Below, piece by piece: positions 1-14,000 of a stretch of 64,000 bases of DNA. The translations under genes and the position numbers were made by a program. This DNA is from Lobosporangium transversale (Eukaryota > Mortierellomycota > Mortierellomycetes > Mortierellales > Mortierellaceae). Below the pieces are notes generated by a model, which was not told where the DNA came from, did no database searches, and saw nothing but the letters and a program-made list of their open reading frames with translations. The stretch spans positions 1,550,001 through 1,614,000 of the forward strand of contig NW_019028980.1 of assembly GCF_002105155.1 (NCBI RefSeq). Reading direction: 5' to 3'. Within the stretch, counting starts at the first letter, position 1. Every line of letters starts with the position of its first letter.

Positions 1-709
1 TGTAGTTAAAAATGGGACCGTTTTGATCATGGACTGCTGACCGTTGACCAGTGGAGAATCGGATCCGGGCATACGCCCAACAGTTCACGTAATCCTTAAT
101 TGCCTAATTGCGTTTCGCGTGGCGATTGAGATATGTTCCACAAGGAATAAAAGGAGACCAGTGATCATGATCATGATCATGACGACTATGATGATGAAAA
201 GAAAAAAAAAAGAAAGAAAAGAGAAAGAATAATGGCATGCAAACTTTGCAGGATGGGAATCTCTAATTTGACTGACAATGATTTTTTATTTTTAATTGTT
301 TTGACTGTAACAAAACGCCCAGACTGTTGGTCAAGGAAGGATGGAAGCAATGTGGGCCATGGGCTAAAAAAAAGTGTGAGCGTTGAAGTTGAAGACGGGA
401 AGGAAAGGGACCCATCCATTGCTCACTTCGTTATGGAACAGAATAATGAAAAACCTCTTGAGTAGAGCAGACCACATTGAAAGCTCGTACATCCTATCCT
501 TTCCTCTGACTTTCTTGCTTTCCATCGTTTTTTCTTTTTTTTTTTTTTTTTTTTCTTTTTCTTTTTTCTTTTTTCTTTTCTTCTTCTTCTTCTTTTTCTA
601 ACTGTTCATCCTTCAGCAACTGGTTTTCACTTTCCTTCCTTTGTAATTTTTTCTTTTTTTTTTTTTTTTTTTTTTTTTTTTCTTTACTTCTCATTCCATT
701 TAAGATCAC
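1..709. other. 5' flank, no gene seen
   Basis: I see no supportable gene here. The stretch holds short direct repeats of the tgatca type near 160-185 and several T-rich tracts at about 530-600 and 650-682. The T-rich tracts lie just upstream of the first gene and probably belong to its promoter or 5' UTR. Confidence 0.5.
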
Positions 710-1382
710 ATGAACAATCGAGATCCCACCCAGGTCATCACCACCCCTCCTTCCGCTACCACTCCTTCCTCCCCTTCCTCCCCTTGTCCTTCCTCCTCTG
801 TCCTTTCCTCGCCCAAAAACCATGCAGAGGATTCCCCCTTGACGGGTCTTTCAAAGATCAAGGCCACGGCCCTTCTGCTCAAACAAAAGGTCGCTGGTAC
901 CAGCAACAAACCTCAGAAACAACCCAACAAGATCGCACATCCATGGAGTCTCAATTCCTCTTCTCGGTCTTTTTCCTGTCCTTCTCCTACTTCTCCTCAA
1001 AGTCATCGTAGTGGAGGAGAAGAAGGAGCTATAACCCCTCAAGGTCTAAAGAAGGAATCTATAAAAGCAATGATTGTTGCGAGAGAAGATCCATCCCTGA
1101 GTTGTAATAAAATGGCTCCTTCAGGGACACAACCTGCACCAGCAGCTCAGAAACGAGATTCTGCCAGGGCAATCAGCTCTACTGCAGCTGCAGATGCAGA
1201 TGCAGATGTTGGTATAACCGAGGTTCAATACTCACCCAAGCTTTCAGAGCAACAACACCAGCAAATTCATTCTCCTCCCCTTACTCCTACAGCCATTAGC
1301 GAAAGCAGAAATAACAGCAGTAGCAACAACAACGACAATGACAACAATAATAGTAGTAATAATAGTAACAATAACAACAACG

Positions 1383-1415
<33 letters not shown>

Positions 1416-3674
1416 GCAGTAGTAAGGGGGAGGAGAAAGGGGATATCAAGAATGACAACAGTGAACATATTTCCGTGGTATGCGAAAGACATCAGGATCA
1501 GCAGGACAGGAATCATTCGATCCTTACTAATCCTACTAGTCCTACTAGTCCTACAAGTCCTACAAGTCCTACTGGCTCAGATGCAGCAGGCAGGAGGTCA
1601 ACAAGGAGAAGGACTACGCGTGGAGATATGCTCGCACCTAGCCAGTTTGCGCCTTCACCGTCTTCATCTACACCGTTGTTCATGAGGGCCTTTCAAAATC
1701 CAGATGCTGCCACACTCATACCCACATCCGTCAACAGTGGTAGTAGCAACAACAGCAATGACGGCGATGCCTTCAATACCCATGTTCATTCAAGCATGGT
1801 CGCTACCACACAGGATACCTCACGCTCACGCGGTAGTCGTAATTCTCGAGCAGCAGAAACAAATCAGCCTTCGGCTGTTTCACCTTCGATGCAAACTGAC
1901 ACAGTTAGTGTAGAAAGACCAATAGTAAAGAACGGTAACAACAAGAGTGCTACAGAACCAATGACGCCAACAACACCCACAACGCCCAAAGTGTCATCAT
2001 CAGGAGGAGCAGCGACTAAAGCAAATTTGTCTGTGCTCGATCAACAAAAACAACAACAACAACAACAACAGCGACAGCAACGACCATCACATACCCCACG
2101 TCGTCATACGACCTCCACTAGCAGCCCTAGTTCGATGGCCATCGCATCATTGTTTGAAAATTCTGTACCACCATTGCCTACTCCGTCAATCAACACAGCA
2201 TTACGACAGTTCCAAACCCCTAAAATCCCTGCCAACCTGGTCCAGGCCCGGATTATGCAACAAGAGGAACAGAGACGAAGGGATGAAGAATTAGCAAAGA
2301 TTCCTATTACCGCTAATTTGAGAACTGTAAAGAAGATTCAGGCTGTGTTGATTGATGATGAAGAGGAACTGGCTGCTGGTGCTTCCGGTTCTGGCGCTGT
2401 CGAGAATAATGAATCAGGGACACCTCCTTCATCATCATCATCTTCATCTCCGTCTACTTCAGCGCCATCATCATTGGGTGTCAATTCCGGATTAATAACT
2501 ACGCGACCCCGTTCAAAGACAGCTACTTCGAGTACTGTGATGGTGTCAACTCTCGTTGGTGGAAAGCAACGAGGGGATCGTAACCATGTTGGAACTGTAG
2601 CTATCCCTAAGAAGCTGGCTGAGCAGGTCGAGAATATTCTGGGACGCAAACTTGCAGGCAAGGGAAACGTTCTGGATGAGCGCGAAAAAGAACGCGAGGT
2701 AAGAACCTGCTCCTTATCCTTAACCCAAAAAAAAAAAAAAAAAAAAAAGTATATAAATTAAATACATTAAATAATTATTTAATAATCTTTTTTTATTATT
2801 AATTTATTAAATAGGAAGAAGAAGCCCGCAAAGCTGCAGAGCCATTGCCTCCCATTGTTCGTGGCCAGCCTCGTAAACGGGCTTTGACCTCAGCTCATAT
2901 TCGAAATCTAGTCTCCTCTTGGGATCACAAAGTAGAGGAAGCTAAAGAGATTACAATGGAAGCAGAGCAGATTCGGCAATTCTTGGAGGAACGGAGTACA
3001 GCCCATGCAGAACTACCAAAGTTTTCAAAAGTGCCTCTTTCGGGAAGTGAATTGTTGAAACCTCTGCCATCGTTGCCTCCACCTCCACCGGTCATCGCTC
3101 CCTCTGGTCATTCAAAGAGCAGCAAATCTTCTTCTTCTACAACTACTAAAAAAGATCAAAGTCACAGGAGTGGACATGCTAAAACCGCTAGTGGTGGTGC
3201 ATCTCCATACATGTCTTCATGTAATGGAGGTGACAGAAGTTCGTCTTCATCCTCTTCCTCCAGTCTGGATTTGAATAATAATGAATCAAACACAGCAGTA
3301 ACAGTAACAGTGGCAGTAACAGAAACAGCACCAGTTACAGTACCAGTTACACCAGCCATTTTGGTGGAAGGTCAAGATATTGAAAGCGAGAAAATCTCTA
3401 CCCCTGCGAGCAAACCATCTATTACAGTATGTTCTTTTTGTATATCATATTAATAACTTGGGATAACACGAATGGAGTGTGTATAATTTTGCTGTTTTGC
3501 TGTTTTGCTGTTTTGCTGATTTTTTTTTTTTTTTTTTTTTTTTCAATTTGCTTATTTTAGCTGGAATCATTGGATACCAAGAGGAGCGGTCAAGTGCTGG
3601 ATAACAAGGCCGTGATCAGTCGACCACGTCGTGCTGGTGTCCGTAGAGCCACTGTGAACGCAGTAAATATGTAA
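710..3674 (+). CDS. Unknown Ser/Pro/Asn-rich low-complexity protein, three exons
   Basis: I do not recognise this protein. The spliced model is 710-2698, 2815-3426 and 3561-3674; all junctions are GT-AG and phase 0, giving about 904 residues. The first two thirds are low complexity: Ser/Pro tracts, an Asn-rich stretch around residues 200-245, repeated SPT triplets near 275-290 and a Gln run near 450. The more ordered part starts near residue 500 with a charged, probably helical segment rich in Glu, Gln and Arg. It continues after intron 1 with a segment containing SSWDHKVEEAK that looks like a coiled coil, and the C terminus is basic. Intron 1 carries an A(22) tract soon after the donor and intron 2 a long T tract before the acceptor. 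A cytoskeletal or regulatory scaffold is possible, but nothing visible proves a function. Confidence 0.7.
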
Positions 3675-4109
3675 CGAACGAACGAACAAAGGATAAAAAT
3701 CTAACGATGAATAACGATGAAAAACAATGACAACAAAGACATACATGAGCCCATTACCCCTTCCCATCCCTTCCGCAGGAAAGAAAGAAAGAAAAAAAAA
3801 AGAAAAAAGAGAAAAAAAAAAAAAAAAGACGTTGAATCAACTGGATATAGCCTTGTATTGACAATGAAATATGATATTTATGAAATAAAAAGAAAATCTT
3901 CTTTAATTTTTAAAAGAGCTACAAGTACAATGTATACAATAATAAAATATATAAAATGCAAGATGCTGTAGAGGGAAGAGGAAAAGAGGGAAGGGAAGTG
4001 GAAGGAGAGGGAAAAAAGAGTTGAGCTATAAACAATAAAGAAGGAAAAAAAAAAAAAAAAAAAAAAGGGCTAATAAAGTAGAAGATGGATAAAATAGATA
4101 ACAAGGTGT
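3675..4109. other. Convergent intergenic region
   Basis: This is the shared 3' flank of two convergent genes. It holds A-rich tracts and several AATAAA-like sequences (about 3890 and 4030) that could serve as polyadenylation signals. No gene is seen. Confidence 0.5.
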
Positions 4110-4286
4110 CTAAGGGAAATTCAACACAACATCCCTATTGGCTTGAATCATGAACTGAGCTGGAGCAGGCGACCCTCCGGCCCCTACTCTGGGTCCAGGA
4201 GGTATAAGAGGTGTTGTCGTTGGAGATGACGATGGTGCTGATGAAACCGTCGATGTGCTTATTGTATGACTACAACCATCACTATC

Positions 4287-4320
<34 letters not shown>

Positions 4321-5365
4321 GTCACTGAAGGGGATGAAGTCTGTGTTAAAGTTTCAGATGCAGATGTACTCTGAGTAACAGTACTGGTGGATGTGCAAGC
4401 CATCGTCTCTGTAGCAGGAGTAGAAGTAGAAGTAGCACCAGTAGTAGTAGCAGTAGTACTACAGCTGCTTTTAGTGAATGAGGGTTGAGGCCACGATGCG
4501 CGCATATCTTGGAATCGTCCGGGTGTGAAAGTTCCAGCGATGCCATTAGGACTGAGGCGCGCCATTAATCCATCAACGTTGACAGTCGTATTGCCATTTG
4601 AGCCTCCTCCGTTATTGCCTTCAAAAGGTAAGATGAGTCGCCCTGCTTTTGTGACCTGGACAGAGGGTGAGTGGACTTGGAAAGCACATGTCTGGTTCCA
4701 TGCCATCATATTCATCTGAATCTGACCATCAAGTGTGTTCAAGTTCACGACAGCGGGTATTATGGCTGTACTGGGGGTGGGTGGGTTGGACGGGGGATAA
4801 GAGGAAGAATAAATCTGGGAGCCGGGGGAGGGAATAGAAAAGCCAATGCTTGCATGAATATCACCTTTGACGGTCGTCACTGAAAGTTGATCGCGTACAA
4901 TGACAGACTTGAGCAACACTGTTGCAGGAGAATCAGATGTGTATGAAATCGATAGTGAATTTATGTTTAACGACTATTATGTAAATAAAGGCATAAAAGA
5001 GAGAGAAGTCAGTAACAACGAACTTGTAATCAAAATTAATAATAACCCCCCCCCCGCACGACATTTTTTAATAGTGCTTACCTGGATCATCATATCATGA
5101 TTGCTAATGCCCTTGAATCTCCAAGTTGCGTTCCTAGGAGTGTCCGCGTTCACATTGATGAATACATCCTGTTGATCCACTTTGGCGTCCAGTGAGAGTT
5201 CTGGTTGACCAGGGACTGCTCTGGGCATCTCAATAGTCAAGATTGATGGTGAACAAAGCACAGATGAAATAAAAAAATCTCGATGATCATTGGCGATATC
5301 CTGTGGATACCAAAAAGAGAGACAAAATAAAAAGGATAGTAATGCTATTAGTATTCTCTCTCTCT

Positions 5366-5400
<35 letters not shown>

Positions 5401-5456
5401 CAGGCTGCATGTGCCTGCTGCATGAATGTGTGTGAATGTTTTTTGTGATAAAGAGT

Positions 5457-5498
<42 letters not shown>

Positions 5499-8116
5499 AC
5501 TCACATTCAACACGTATTGCACAGTGCCGTTGGCAAGAGTAGTGATTTGGAAACCAGTGAGATCTCTTCGGTCCTTCATTTTGTAAAACTGTCTTTGCAG
5601 CTTCAGCAACACACGCGTCTCATTCAGGTTTAACGAGTCCACAATGTTAATGACCCCTTTCTATTAAGTGATTGGATGATTATCAACAAAAACAAGAATG
5701 AACATTCCAGAAAAAAAGAAAAAAAAAAATTGTGAGGATGGATATTTTTTTTTTTTTTTTTTTTTTTTCGTGCAAGTACGCAAACTTACTGTGCTGGTTT
5801 GATATTCCAGAGAAAGTGCCTGAACGGTTGTGGGGTCAATAATATAGATCATAGGTTCAACAGTCTTGGGATCAATCGCTATACATGGTCGGTATTGATG
5901 AAGCAAAAAAGCCTGAGGAGAGAGAAAGAGGGGGACAAAAAGAAACAAAGAGAACATTGGTCAATCAGTCAACGCCTGCCCAGGAAGGAGTAAGAGAAAC
6001 AAAAAAAAAAAAAAAAAGCTTTTTTCCCGAACAGGTTGCATTTCTTTTTTTAAGGAAAAGGGAGGAAGAAGGAGGGGCTTACCGCTGCAACTCCAAACAG
6101 GCCTAGAACGGTGAAAAGGATCAACAAGAGTACCCACCACCTGCAGCCTCCAAAGCACCACCGAAAATACCTGCGTTTTGGGACTTTGGTGTATGCTGGC
6201 CCTTCTTGAAAGGGCGGTAAGGGAGCAAGATAGTTATGCTCATCTGTCGACAGCTCAGTTCCATACACACTACCAGTCTCTCCACCAGCGGCCGTCTCAC
6301 CTCCACCTCGTATTGTTGCACCTCCTGCTCTTGATCCTGCCTTGGAACGCATACCGTCCATCGCAGACGGACTAAGGTCACTCATCGACCTATTGTGTTG
6401 ATTATAATCTGGGTACTGGTGGTAATTGTACTGAGGATGGTGACGGTGGCGTGAGGTTGAACGACAGCGATTAGAAGTTGAAGAAGGCATGTTTGAGTTG
6501 GGAGTGTTGGACCTTGCGTGGTAATGATACCGGCCTGATTTTGTAGAGGGTGGGCGGTAATGTCGACTCATGCTTGAGTGTGGTCGTGATGTTCCATCAA
6601 GCTCAGGATCCAGGCCTGTCACAATACCAATGGTTGACATGTTTCTCTTGTGGATTTCCTGCATCTCCATATCATGTTCGTCTGCGCTACTTGCTGTTTG
6701 CGTTTCGTAATCGGATTGTTGATGTTGTGGTTGTTGTTGTTGTTGTTGTTGCTGCTGCTGCTGCTGCTGTTGTTGTTGTTGTTGTTGTTGCTCTCGTTGT
6801 CGCTGTCGTACGTCGGCATCAGTATCAGTGTCGGTATTTGCGCCTTCGCTGTAATTGTTGCGGCGATCGACATAGATGGTCGACCTATTCCTGCGTGTAC
6901 TTGTACTTGCTCGAGATCGACGTGATGAAGCCATAGATGATGGCGAAAGAGGCCTCAAGTCGGGTAGGTCGAATCGGACGACTGAGGAGTTCTTGGATCG
7001 GAAACTGGTGTCTGTGTCGATAGAGACCTTCCTGCTATGGTTTCTCCTCCGACCATAGCCATTGACTGCCGCCTCACGCTCGCGTTCGCGCGCCTCTTCC
7101 TCTTCACTGTCATCCTGGGTTTCCCAGTGTTCCGAAAGCATGCCTTCTGCGTCCAGGTCTTTTAAATCATCGATGTGTGCTTGAGCATGTCCATAATCCA
7201 TTGGGATGGCAATCATGTCGCGTATTGGGCTTGTTGGACGGCTGCGCCCACGGGTATAGCTGTTCTGATTAGAGGAATAAATTGAGGAGGAAGTGGAGGG
7301 TGTAGGAGAAGGAGAGGGTGACACAGGAGATTTGGCAGAGGCTGTAGAAGACAAGGGCACCGGGGCAGCGATCCTGACGGAGCTCTGACTCCTTTGATGA
7401 TTAGGGGGATGTGGTCTGAGATGGGCTGGAGACCTTGAACGTTCCATTTGATAATGGTCGTGGTTTGGATGTGGCCGATGAGTATGGATTTTCCCTGAAG
7501 ATTGCCCTGGTGGAAGGTATTCACCATGTTTTTTACGGAGAGCCTCGTTGGCTTCTTCCTTCAGCCTTTGTTCCTCCCGTTCCTGCTCTTGGCGTTCCTT
7601 TTTCCGCTTTTTATTAGCTCTTAAAGTAAGCTTGCGTGAAAGTAAAGACTTTTCTTCTTCTTCTTCTTCTTCTTCTTCCTGTTGTTGTTGTTGCTGTTGC
7701 TCTTGTTGCTTTTTTTCTGCTCCATTGACAGGGGTCATAGACAGGGCTCCGGCTGTGGCAGATTTGTCATTTGAGAGTGAGGAAGCAGGGGAGCCTGTGT
7801 TGGCTGCAGAGGTGAGAGGTGTGGACGAAGAAGAAGAAGAAGAAGTTGATTTTTTGGCCCTAAGGGTTTCTGTGGATGCTTTGAGGCCAAGGGTTTGTTG
7901 AGGACGTGAGGATGGATCGTCAGCCTTTTGGGTTTGAACGTTATTGAGATTGTTAGTAATTTTATTTTTATCTTTTTCTTTATCATCTGCTTCGGATTTG
8001 GATTGAGAAAGTGGGTGCGTGCCCGATGAGCGTGGGGCCTTGAGTGCTGATCGTACCTGAGATTGTGGCTGTGAAGAAGTTCCAGGTTTGGGAAAAGAAG
8101 CTGTGGTAGTGGACAT
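4110..8116 (-). CDS. Single-span membrane protein with long poly-Gln cytoplasmic tail
   Basis: Five exons read cleanly on the minus strand: 8116-6083, 5912-5790, 5660-5505, 5300-5082 and 4973-4110. All introns are phase 0 and the protein has about 1131 residues. The first ~650 residues are disordered, with Ser/Pro/Arg, a Glu run and a Gln run of about 20 residues. A basic patch (KVPKRRYFRW) then precedes a single strongly hydrophobic span near residues 655-678, continuing across intron 1. The rest looks like a beta-rich ectodomain (exons 2-5) ending in a Ser/Thr-rich tail. This layout resembles fungal one-span proteins with LEA-2/DUF3712-like extracytoplasmic domains such as the vacuolar Tag1 group, but I claim only the architecture. 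For exon 5 the acceptor at 4975-4974 keeps the frame; the nearer AG at 4920-4919 would break it. Confidence 0.75.
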
Positions 8117-10283
8117 TATATTTTATTTTTCTGCTTTTTTGGGTTGATTGGACCTGTGGCGATTTCACTTCCCCTAATGGAGGCAGTGGAGGGTGGGGGA
8201 TAAAAAAACAGGCGTAAAAACCGTGAGCCACTCCACTTTTGGGTTGTTTGTTCCTCTATGTGTGGGGGGGAGAAGTGTGGGAGAGGATGGGGAGAGGAGA
8301 ATATGATGAAGAAAAGAAGAAGAAGTATAAGAGAAAAGAATTGAAAAGGAGGAAGAGAAAAGAGAAAGAGGAGGAGGGGTAAAGTGGAGAAAGAGGGTGG
8401 AGAAGGAGAATGTAAGAAAAAAAAAAAAAAAAAAAAAAAGATGGTTTAGTGCAAAAAGAGGCGATGATCAATAAAGAGCCCTTGTCCTTGAATATTTGAA
8501 TATTTGAAAGGATTATTATGTGTGATACATGAGTGATGTATTAGAATTATGTGCAACAACACAGTGCAACAGTGCAACGAACAAAAACTTTTTTTTGCAA
8601 CAAAAAGGGGAGAGGAGAGACAATCGTCCTTTCAAGAAAGAAAGAAAGAAGAAAGCTGAGGTTGTTGTAAAGAAGAAAGAAAATATACAAAATATTAAAA
8701 GTGATAAACTAACGATGATTTGATGCTACAAAAGTATCCGATAAAAAAAGAGTGTCAATGGGGGAGGAAAGGAGGATAGATGTTTTTTCTTTCTCGGGAA
8801 AATATCAAGAGCAAAGAGATTAGAGCGAGAGTAAGGATAAGAGCAAGAGGAATGCAGATGATGCTATACATGTTTATTATAATACACATCGAATAGCATC
8901 TAGACGTTAGTGTGCAATAGAAATGCTCAGGAACAAAAAAAAAAAAAAAAAAAAAACGCAATAACTCTAACTAGTTCAGTTTCACTCTTCTTAACGCTTA
9001 ACGGTAAGCAGTATTGCTCAGTAAGCTTGCTCGTTGGAATGATTGAATTGCAATCAACATCTTGCATGTCATTGCTCATTGCCCATTCGATCCTAGTCAG
9101 CTGTCCTCCAAAAGTCCCATTTTACTTTTACTTTTTATCTTTCCATCGTTATCCCATCCCATCCCATCAATCTTTTTTTTTTTCTCTGTCTCAGACTCTG
9201 TCCCTACTATACCCCTTATAAAGCCCATCAACTCAATTTCTGATTGAGTATTAAATAAACATTTTTTTTTCTGCAAACAAAAAAAAAAAACTTCTTTGCA
9301 TGCCGCCTAACTGCATGCACCTTGTGCTACCATTTGTCACGTGATATGAGCGTACAACGCGAGAAAATACGCCAACAACCAAAAACCAGCAAACAGCGAC
9401 AGTTCCCGAGGAAATGGTAAGCAAACTTTACATCAAATCAAATCAATCTTTGCATACAGAGTATTCCCTCATGTTTAGTCTACCTGTATATATACATTAG
9501 TATATATCCTTGTTGAATATTTATCTCCGTTTTATTTTTTATTATTTTTTTGCACTCTCCTGTCGCTATTGATGCGTCCCATCTAATGTAATGCGCTGCA
9601 AAATGTCGTAAAAAAGAGATCAAAAGTGGGGAAGAGCGTGTCATAGGGACATGCATAGGAGAGAGCCGTGACACAACGAGGTAAATGAGCAAGTGGCGCT
9701 GGTCACCTCGCTCTAATAATTCATTTATTCATGTTTTGTTCCTGCAGGGGGAACAAGTGGTGTAACAGGTTATGGAAGTAATAAAAAGTGCTCCACATTT
9801 ATGAATAAAATGTATATGTATATGTGCATGCAATCAAGAAAAGGACCTCTTTTTTTTTTTTTTTCTTTCATAAACGATATGAATGCACGGTGCATTCGAC
9901 CTGGTCCCCCTGTTTTAAGTGTCCCTCCTTTAGTCAAGATGAGTGACCACAAAAAAAAAAAAAACCGTTTCGTTGTACACACACTTCAAACGAACAAGGG
10001 TAAAATAATATAATTTTTTCTAGTGTACATGCAAAGGATCTGGAGGGAATATGCCTCGCCACATCCCCTACCCCCTATCCCCTACCTCTATTTTTTACTT
10101 TTTATTTTTATTTTTTTTGTTCTTTTTGTTTTCCATTTGCCTATATGCTAATGAGATGACTCTGATAGTATATACATGGATGTTTGTCCAGATTGTCACT
10201 TGATGGGTAGAATATGCAATCTAAGCAACAAAGGCAACATAAGAGCAGCATTATTAGCAACACATTTTTCATGTGGTCCAGCC

Positions 10284-10346
10284 CCAATAGGGCCAATAAG
10301 GCCAATAGGGCCAATAAGGCCAATAGGGCCAATAAGGCCAATAGGG
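10284..10346. repeat. 9-bp minisatellite
   Basis: Seven tandem 9-bp units alternate CCAATAGGG and CCAATAAGG, so the true period is 18 bp. The array is open in several frames only because 9 is a multiple of three; there is no sign it is coding. Confidence 0.9.
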
Positions 10347-10455
10347 CTCAAAAGTCTATTGATGATATATATTTATTCGTCTTCTCAGGCACAGCGTCAG
10401 AATGTGTCAAAGCTAATTTAAAAAAGCTCAAAAAGGGCCCAAGCTCAGTGTGCAT

Positions 10456-10504
10456 CAGCACTCACACTCACACTCACACCTTCGCTCATTCTCACTCACA
10501 CTCT
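10456..10504. repeat. CACTCA-type short tandem repeat
   Basis: This is an imperfect run of CACTCA and CTCACA units in intergenic DNA. No function is visible. Confidence 0.7.
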
Positions 10505-10578
10505 CAGATATGCGCCCAACGCTTTTTTATCTTATTTTTTAAACCTCCTTAATTGATTAACTGATACTTGTGCATAAG

Positions 10579-10611
<33 letters not shown>

Positions 10612-10803
10612 CTCACGAAATATTCTCTTGCCAATCATACATGTCGATTCATATGAATGTACATGTATATGTACATTTTCATGTATTATACACATAGGCA
10701 ATGTGAGTAACACCTGAAGAACAACCTATTCGCTCGTGTCAAGAGAAAGTTTAGTTCTTGTCAATGTCATCCTCGCTGTTGGTTTGCACCATCATTTTCT
10801 TTA

Positions 10804-10839
<36 letters not shown>

Positions 10840-11045
10840 CAATTTTCAATTTAAACAAGAAAAAAAAGTCAACAAGTTATGATGCTATGATGCTACGTCT
10901 TAATTGTAAAATGTGGTTGTAATGATCTATGCTGTTTGTTCATGTTAGCTTATGGTACAATACTAAAAAAATAAAATAAAATAAAATAAAATGCTAGTGG
11001 TAATGTTATCTGAAGGTGTATGTTGTGTAGCTCTTTTTTGAATGC

Positions 11046-11076
<31 letters not shown>

Positions 11077-11082
<6 letters not shown>

Positions 11083-14000
11083 CTTCCTCAAAACTTCAAT
11101 CTTCTTGATGCTCTGGATCACATCTCCTTCCTTAAAGTCTTGGAATCCATCAAACTCCATGCCACACTCCGTACCCTTCTTGGCCTCTTGGATATCTTCC
11201 TTCACCCTCTTCAACGTCGACAGTCGTCCATCCCAGATAACTTCTCCATCACGAACAATACGTACGTCCTCTTTCCTATTCACCCCTCCATTCGTAATAC
11301 GACATCCCGCCACATTCTGGGTCTGTCCTCCTTTGAGTTTGATCGGGAAGATTTGTGCAACCTTGGCCTCTCCCACGACCTGCACCTCAATATCCTTAGG
11401 CAACAATGTCGCCATCTCCACCTTCACATCATCCAAAAGTTTATAGATCACATTATAAGACTTGATCTTGACCCCCATCTGACGCGCTGTTTGTATCAGC
11501 TTCTTATCTGCCTTGACATTGAATCCCAAAATCATGGCTAATATTCATATATATATAAAGAGATATGAAAATAGAAAACCTGTTAGAAAAAACCCCATCT
11601 TTTTTTTTTTTTTATCCAAGTAAAATGGACATTACAAAAGACAGAGGCCTTACCGCCACAGGAAGATGCAAATTGAATATCGCTTTCCGTAATGTTTCCT
11701 ACACCATTCTGGATGACACTGACCTTGACTTGATTGTCTGGTAGACCAGATAGCACATCACAAACTGCCTCTACTGTACCGCTCACATCGCCCTTGACCA
11801 CCATCCTCAAGTTCTTGACCTCACTCTCTTCCTCCTCCTTCGCTGCCATGGCTGCAACCGAAAGCAGTCTCTTGGCCTGAGGCGCCTCCGGATGTGAATC
11901 AAGCGCTCCCTGATGGAAGAGCCATGCATTACGCTTGTATTCACGCAGCGCTGCCTTTTCCTCATCTTCCTCCTCTGCAACAAGGCGACGCTTTTCATTA
12001 ATTGCAACCAAACTCTTTAGTTGCTCTTGCCTCTCCTTCTTGAGAGCTCTGTTCGTGACCACTAACTTGGCCTGTTCCTCAGACTCGGCCCCAAGCATCT
12101 CGTCACCAGCTTTGGGCAGGTCCTTCCAACCCATTACCTTGACCGGAGTACCAGGTGGTGCCTCCTTCACGTTCTTACCCGTGTCATCGACCAATGCCTT
12201 TACTTTGCACCACGTATCACCCGCCACAATCATATCCCCAACCCGGAGCGTTCCACGCTTCACCAATACTGTTGCCACATTACCACGGCCCTTCTCGATC
12301 TGTGATTCAATCACATGGCCCTCGCCCCGGATATCAACCTCAGCCCTCAGATCCAAGACCTCGGCTAATGTCAGAATAGCTTCCTCCAACTTGTCAAGGT
12401 TCTTGCCTGTCAAACCAGATACCTCCACGCACTGGGTTTCACCCCCAAGGTCCTCGACAGTGATACCATATTTAAGTAAAGCCTGCTTAGCCTTGTCGGG
12501 TTCTGCACCATACTTGTCACACTTGTTGATCGCTATAATAATCGGTACACCGGCCTCTTCTGCGTGCTTAATGGCTTCTGCCGTCTGAGGCATCACTCCG
12601 TCCTCTGCTGCCACCACAAGCACAACAATATCGGTCGTATGGGCGCCACGCGCACGCATCGCCGAGAAGGCTGCGTGTCCAGGAGTGTCGAGGAAGGTTA
12701 TCCGTTGTTTCGAAGGCAACAGTACAGAGAAGGCTCCAATGTGTTGAGTAATACCTCCGGCCTCTCCCGCCGCAACCGATGTCTTGCGGAGCGAGTCCAG
12801 TAATGTAGTTTTACCGTGGTCTACATGACCCATGATAGTCACAACAGGTGGACGCAATGGATAGATGGACATATCCTCGGGCTCTGGTCTAGTATTATTT
12901 TTTGAGGTTAATATGAAATTGTTTAGAGACTTTTTTTTTTTTTTTTTTTTTTTTTCCTTCAAAAGAAAAGATCGTGCCTCTATACATACTGTGGGCTCAA
13001 ATCGAATAATTTTTCAGTTGTTCCAACAATAGGGTTGACATTGTACTCCAATGCCAAAAGGGAAGCCTCCTCAGATGTTAAGACTAGTGATAATTAAAGA
13101 GAGTTAAATGCAGAACATATAAGTATAGTTCTATTTAGCTTCCTCCTTAAACTATGATAAAGGTACCATTTTAACTTACTATGGTCATGACGAATGATCT
13201 CCATGCCCAAGGCCTTCATGGTATTCTCAAAATGCCCGATCCTTGCTCCCAATAGCCCTGCCAAGTTCGAAACAGTGATCGCATCTGGGATGAAGACATC
13301 CTTTGCAGGCTTTTGTCGCTGTTTACGTTGTTTTGATCTTTGCTCTATCTGTCTCTTGGCATTCTCCTTTGCTGTACGAGTCGATTTGACAAAAGCGTTG
13401 GCCTGTGGAGTTGCAGATGTAGGTGCAGCTGAAGCTGCAGATGATGCCGAGGAAGATGATGACGACGATGGCATAGGGGCGGGCGCTTTTGAAGCAAGAG
13501 TCGATGATGCCGATCCAGACTGCGATGATGATATTGTGGTGTTTGCGTTCACAGTAGCAGTAGGATTGGATGGCGCCGATGTCGGGGTTATAGTAGGTTG
13601 ATTCGCAGTCTCAGTGGCAGTCTTTTGTAGTGCAGCAGGTTGAGAAGGCGTGCTCTTTATAGTAGTGGATGCATTCGTCTGAGTAGAGGAGAGGCTGGGT
13701 TTAGAGCTGGTAATTGATTTTGGTGCTGGTGCTGAGGGTCCCCAGGCAGAGGAGGTGGCAAAAGAAGAGGGTGGTGCGGGTATGGGTGCAGATGTAGATG
13801 TAATTGACTTTGATGGAGCAGGCTTTGGTGGAGCAGGAGCTGAAAATCCCCAAGCTGAGGACGTGGCAAATGAAGAGGGTGCACTCTGGCGTGCTATTGC
13901 CTCTTGGCGCTCATTGTAGTATCGTCCCGGCCTCCGTCCTTCCTGACCTTGTTGTCTTTGTCTCCCTTCATGATTGTTACTATTGCTACTTTGACGACTA

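Larger units (their letters stand above)
8117..11076. other. 3 kb intergenic region, no supported gene
   Basis: The region lies upstream of the membrane-protein gene and downstream of the IF-2 gene. It is AT-rich with many homopolymers (A or T runs near 8415, 8940, 9850, 10580, 10805, 11050), a CACGTG box near 9339 and short tandem repeats. An ATG directly followed by a GTAAGC donor at 9414 suggests a small spliced or non-coding transcript, but no downstream exon gives a credible protein, so I annotate none. Confidence 0.45.

Noticed and set aside
9414-9760. ATG immediately followed by a GTAAGC donor, with a ctgcag acceptor at 9750
   Set aside because: Joining them gives a five-codon frame then a stop; other acceptors also give no credible protein.
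10284-10346. Telomere-like or CRISPR-like array
   Set aside because: The unit is a 9-bp minisatellite without spacers, and its motif is not a telomere repeat.
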